Assembly: GCA_033762815.1 (NCBI GenBank)
Contig: JANRLF010000008.1
Span: forward strand, 186,001 to 250,000
Direction: 5' to 3'
From: JANRLF01 sp033762815
Lineage (GTDB): Bacteria; Bacteroidota; Bacteroidia; Chitinophagales; CAIOSU01
DNA: 64,000 bases
Shown: positions 61,252-64,000 of the stretch, piece after piece
How the letters are laid out: every line of letters starts with the position of its first letter
Position numbering within the stretch: position 1 is the first letter of the stretch
Notes under the pieces: generated by a model
What the model was told of the DNA's origin: nothing
Database searches by the model: none
The model's input: only the letters and a program-made list of their open reading frames with translations
Translations under genes and position numbers: made by a program

Positions 61252-62694
61252 TTATACGGTTTTTTGGCTCTTCAGCAAGCCCACCATCTCTTTCCGGTCA
61301 AACAATCGAATGGCAAACGCAAAAACCATTAGGATTATTGAATAGCCGCATAAATTAATTGTCCATGAGAGTGGCGAATAATCAATCAATAGGCCCAAAC
61401 TTACTACTAACAATAAGAAAAACGCCAGTTTTCCAATTAATACCAGATTAGTAGTTAACTGAAATGCCTTGTTGGCAGCTACTATATGCATCAACGCCAC
61501 TGCCCATTGGGTGACCAATGTTGCCAATGCCGAACCTACCGCATGCATGCGCGGTATCAAAATAAGGTTCAATACGATGTTGAGTAAGACCCCTCCAAAC
61601 GAAATCAAATTGAGTACCCTAACATTGCCACTGGCCGTAAGCAAGGTACCATAAATATATACGGAACATACCGCACCAAATGCCAAAAACAGCAAACCAA
61701 ACAATTCGCCCCAATAAGGGGTACTTTCATGATAAATGGCATTTACAATTTCGTACCTAAAAAAGAAGGCTACGGACATTACGATAATTGCCCCAGTAAA
61801 CAATAGTTTGAAACTGAACTGCAGCAACTCTTGTACTGCCTCTCCTGCTGCCAATATTCTTGCGAACATGGGCAACAATAAAGCAGCAAACAACAAGGCA
61901 ACGTTATTAGCCGCATCCAAAAAGCGGAACGATGCCATATAGGCTCCTGCCTCATAATCTCCTTCAATGGGCAGCATCCGTTCTATCATCACAGTATCTA
62001 TCCGATAGTATAAGGTCATCAGTACCCCCAAAAGGGCATAAGGGTATGTTGCCCTCAACATGGTTGTCACCTCCGTCCAAGCTAGGGTAAACTTAAGCCC
62101 CTGTGTCTTTCGTACTAAAAAAAACAAAGCGGCTATGGCCGCAAGGGCTAATGAAGCCAGTTGTGCATAAGCATAATACTGTATTTTGAATGTGCCCCAG
62201 CCTGCCCATAAAAGGCAACTCACCAAAATCAATAGCAACAACTTATCCAGCACGGAAAGTAGACTATCTACCCTAAAAAAATGCAGCCCCGACACATTCG
62301 AGCGTAGATACAGCAGCATTGAGAGCATGATTTGGCTTCCAGCCATAAATGCCAACAAGTAGTATTGAGTAGGGGAATAACCCAAAATGAAAGCAATGCC
62401 AAACGTTATCACTAAATAAGCAATAGCCAACAAACCTTTAATTTGTAGTAAGCGGGGCAATGATTCATTCAAGCTTTCGGGATTACTAGCTATGTTGCGG
62501 TTGTTATAGCTGGTAATGCCAAAATCAAGAAGAATATAAAACAATGTAGAGAAATTGAATATGGCCGTATAACTACCGTATACCTGAGTGCCCACCTCAT
62601 TTTGAACGGCCGCCTCTACCAACAATGCTGCTGGCTTTACCAAAAAATTGACTAGGATGAGAAAAGCGAGGTTGGTTATAAATTTTTCCTTCAT
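61252..62694 (-). CDS. Wzx-type polysaccharide flippase
   Basis: A 480-residue membrane protein with about 12-14 hydrophobic segments and the overall layout of the MATE/Wzx flippases (GTQVYGSYTAIFNFSTLFYI; YPYALLGVLMTLYYRIDTVM; SGNVRVLNLISFGGVLLNIV). It would flip lipid-linked sugar units to the periplasm. It lies in the polysaccharide cluster next to Wzz and the ligase and diverges from the glycosyltransferase gene. Confidence 0.88.
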   Translation of the reverse strand: MKEKFITNLAFLILVNFLVKPAALLVEAAVQNEVGTQVYGSYTAIFNFSTLFYILLDFGITSYNNRNIASNPESLNESLPRLLQIKGLLAIAYLVITFGIAFILGYSPTQYYLLAFMAGSQIMLSMLLYLRSNVSGLHFFRVDSLLSVLDKLLLLILVSCLLWAGWGTFKIQYYAYAQLASLALAAIAALFFLVRKTQGLKFTLAWTEVTTMLRATYPYALLGVLMTLYYRIDTVMIERMLPIEGDYEAGAYMASFRFLDAANNVALLFAALLLPMFARILAAGEAVQELLQFSFKLLFTGAIIVMSVAFFFRYEIVNAIYHESTPYWGELFGLLFLAFGAVCSVYIYGTLLTASGNVRVLNLISFGGVLLNIVLNLILIPRMHAVGSALATLVTQWAVALMHIVAANKAFQLTTNLVLIGKLAFFLLLVVSLGLLIDYSPLSWTINLCGYSIILMVFAFAIRLFDRKEMVGLLKSQKTV

Positions 62695-62738
62695 CCGTTC
62701 AAATATGATTCAAAAATAGGTATTATTGTCCAGCCCTG

Positions 62739-63866
62739 ATGAGGATAGCAGTAAATACGCGCTTTTTGCTCAAAAACCGTTTGGAAGGTATTGGTTGGTT
62801 CACCTATGAAACGTTGAAGCGCATTACCACGGCACACCCTGAGGTGGAATTCCATTTTCTATTTGACCGGCCTTATGACCAAAATTTCATTTTTGGCGCA
62901 AATGTACGTGCCCATGTATTGTTTCCACCTGCACGCCATCCCTTTCTATGGTATTGGTGGTTTGAGTGGTCGGTACCTAAGGCTCTAAATAAGATTCAAC
63001 CTGACTTGTTTGTTTCTACTGATGGCTACTTGAGTTTGTCCACCCCTATACCTACTTTAATTGTAATGCACGATTTGGCATTTGAGCATTACCCCCAGCA
63101 TGTGCCTTTTTTAGTAAGGAAATACTACCAGCATTTTAGCCCACTATATGCTCGGAAAGCAACCCGGATTGCCACGGTATCAAATTATTCCAAGCAAGAT
63201 ATAGTCAAACATTACGGCATTTCGGCAGAAAAAATTGACGTCACTTTGAACGGGGTCAACGACAGGTATCTTTATCTTGAACCCCATCAGATTGAAGCCG
63301 CTCAGCAAAAGTATACTCAAGGAAAGCCATACTTCATCTATGCCGGCTCTATTAATCCCAGAAAGAACATACCTAACTTACTAAGGGCCTTTGAGCGGTT
63401 TAAATCCCAAACGGAAAGCGATACGCAATTGGTGATAGCTGGTGCCAAAGGGTGGGGCTACGAAGAGGTGTTTGAGGTGAAGGAAGCAATGACCTTCGGA
63501 AAGGAGGTGATATTTACTGGGCATTTATCTTCTGAAGATTTGTCTGCCTTAGTGGGCGGTGCCATTGCTATGACTTATGTATCATTATTTGAGGGTTTTG
63601 GTATACCCTTGATAGAAGCCATGCAAGCAGGCGTACCTGTTATTACCTCTAACGTAAGTTCGTTGCCCGAAGTGGCGGGTGATGCGGCACTACTCGTCAG
63701 CCCCAATGATATTGGCGATATAGCAGATGCCATGTATCGCTTGTATGCAAATCCAGAACTGAGAAGAGACCTAGCTGCAAAGGGCAAAGTCCAAGCCGTC
63801 CAATTCAGTTGGGACCTTACTGCACAGCGTTTATGGCAATCTATTGAAAAAGCACTAGCTAGTTGA
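62739..63866 (+). CDS. Glycosyltransferase family 4 (GT-B) protein
   Basis: A 375-residue cytoplasmic glycosyltransferase. The GT4 C-terminal half is clear: SLFEGFGIPLIEAMQAGVPV (E-x7-E motif), ITSNVSSLPEVAGDAALLVS and YVGGAI-like PYFIYAGSINPRKNIPNLLR. It transfers a sugar from an activated donor to a growing polysaccharide. It is divergent from the flippase gene by 44 bases and ends close to the convergent TonB receptor (8-base overlap). Confidence 0.9.
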   Translation: MRIAVNTRFLLKNRLEGIGWFTYETLKRITTAHPEVEFHFLFDRPYDQNFIFGANVRAHVLFPPARHPFLWYWWFEWSVPKALNKIQPDLFVSTDGYLSLSTPIPTLIVMHDLAFEHYPQHVPFLVRKYYQHFSPLYARKATRIATVSNYSKQDIVKHYGISAEKIDVTLNGVNDRYLYLEPHQIEAAQQKYTQGKPYFIYAGSINPRKNIPNLLRAFERFKSQTESDTQLVIAGAKGWGYEEVFEVKEAMTFGKEVIFTGHLSSEDLSALVGGAIAMTYVSLFEGFGIPLIEAMQAGVPVITSNVSSLPEVAGDAALLVSPNDIGDIADAMYRLYANPELRRDLAAKGKVQAVQFSWDLTAQRLWQSIEKALAS

Positions 63867-64000
63867 AGGTGTAGCGCATGCCTAAGTAAAAGATTCGGCC
63901 ATAAATAGGCCCCCAAACGGAAGCAGCATCAAATTGGTTGCTAAAAGGTTGTTCCCATCCCAGTATAGGCTGTCTTTGTGTAAAGCCATTGATATTCTCG
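63859..64000 (-). CDS. TonB-dependent receptor C-terminus, 5' part outside window
   Basis: The minus strand reads from the window edge to TAG at 63859: NGFTQRQPILGWEQPFSN then QFDAASVWGPIYGRIFYLGM and RYTFN, a typical final barrel strand of a TonB-dependent receptor ending in an aromatic-rich strand. Only 46 residues are visible. Family is inferred from the terminal YGR-YLGMRYTF pattern. Confidence 0.75.
   Translation of the reverse strand, partial: ENINGFTQRQPILGWEQPFSNQFDAASVWGPIYGRIFYLGMRYTFN

Overview
This window comes from a member of the Bacteroidota. The evidence is type IX secretion (T9SS) C-terminal sorting domains on several secreted proteins, TonB-dependent receptors, Bacteroidota-type TonB, promoter elements of the TAnnTTTG kind, A-rich leaders, and families largely confined to the phylum (DUF2490, TetR/UbiB pair, BtuG-type propeller). 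T9SS and the non-polysaccharide-utilisation layout suggest an environmental lineage (Chitinophagia, Saprospiria or relatives) rather than a gut Bacteroides; I cannot name the species.

Layout. 1-1115: a PhoD-type phosphatase cut by the window edge and tRNA-Pro(GGG) with its terminator. 1158-7510 (minus): a cobalamin riboswitch followed by five tightly coupled genes: a secreted beta-propeller with a T9SS domain, a SUMF1-fold protein lacking the catalytic cysteines, a small T9SS-domain protein, a BtuB-like TonB receptor and a BtuG-like surface lipoprotein. This looks like an enlarged vitamin B12 capture locus and is the most interesting part of the window. 7560-16116: YceI, a persulfide dioxygenase-like/rhodanese protein, DUF2490, a frameshifted secreted protein, TonB, an exonuclease/GIY-YIG fusion, a flavoprotein and an ArsR regulator. 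16424-34293: metabolic and housekeeping genes (amidotransferase plus aldehyde dehydrogenase, a two-component system, TetR plus UbiB kinase, MiaE, PdxH, phosphohexomutase, M23 peptidase, aminotransferase, heptose kinase, Rieske flavoprotein).

34492-41111 carries a 1773-residue T9SS repeat protein and a secreted parallel beta-helix protein. 41260-49253 is the coupled PBP1C and alpha-2-macroglobulin pair, followed by a 478-base gap holding ten copies of an 11-bp repeat. 49732-58795 holds hydroxyacyl-CoA dehydrogenase, PheS, a repeat/tail-collar protein, a frameshifted flavoprotein, a ParE-type toxin-antitoxin pair, TraB/GumN, an ABC permease and a SpoIIE phosphatase. 58790-63866 is a surface polysaccharide cluster (ligase/polymerase, Wzz, flippase, glycosyltransferase). 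The window ends in the C-terminus of another TonB-dependent receptor.

No CRISPR array, insertion sequence, rRNA or prophage was seen. Two genes (11096-11603 and 52933-54172) are broken by single frameshifts, which may be real or assembly errors. Start codons were chosen from signal peptides, family N-termini and overlaps with upstream stops.
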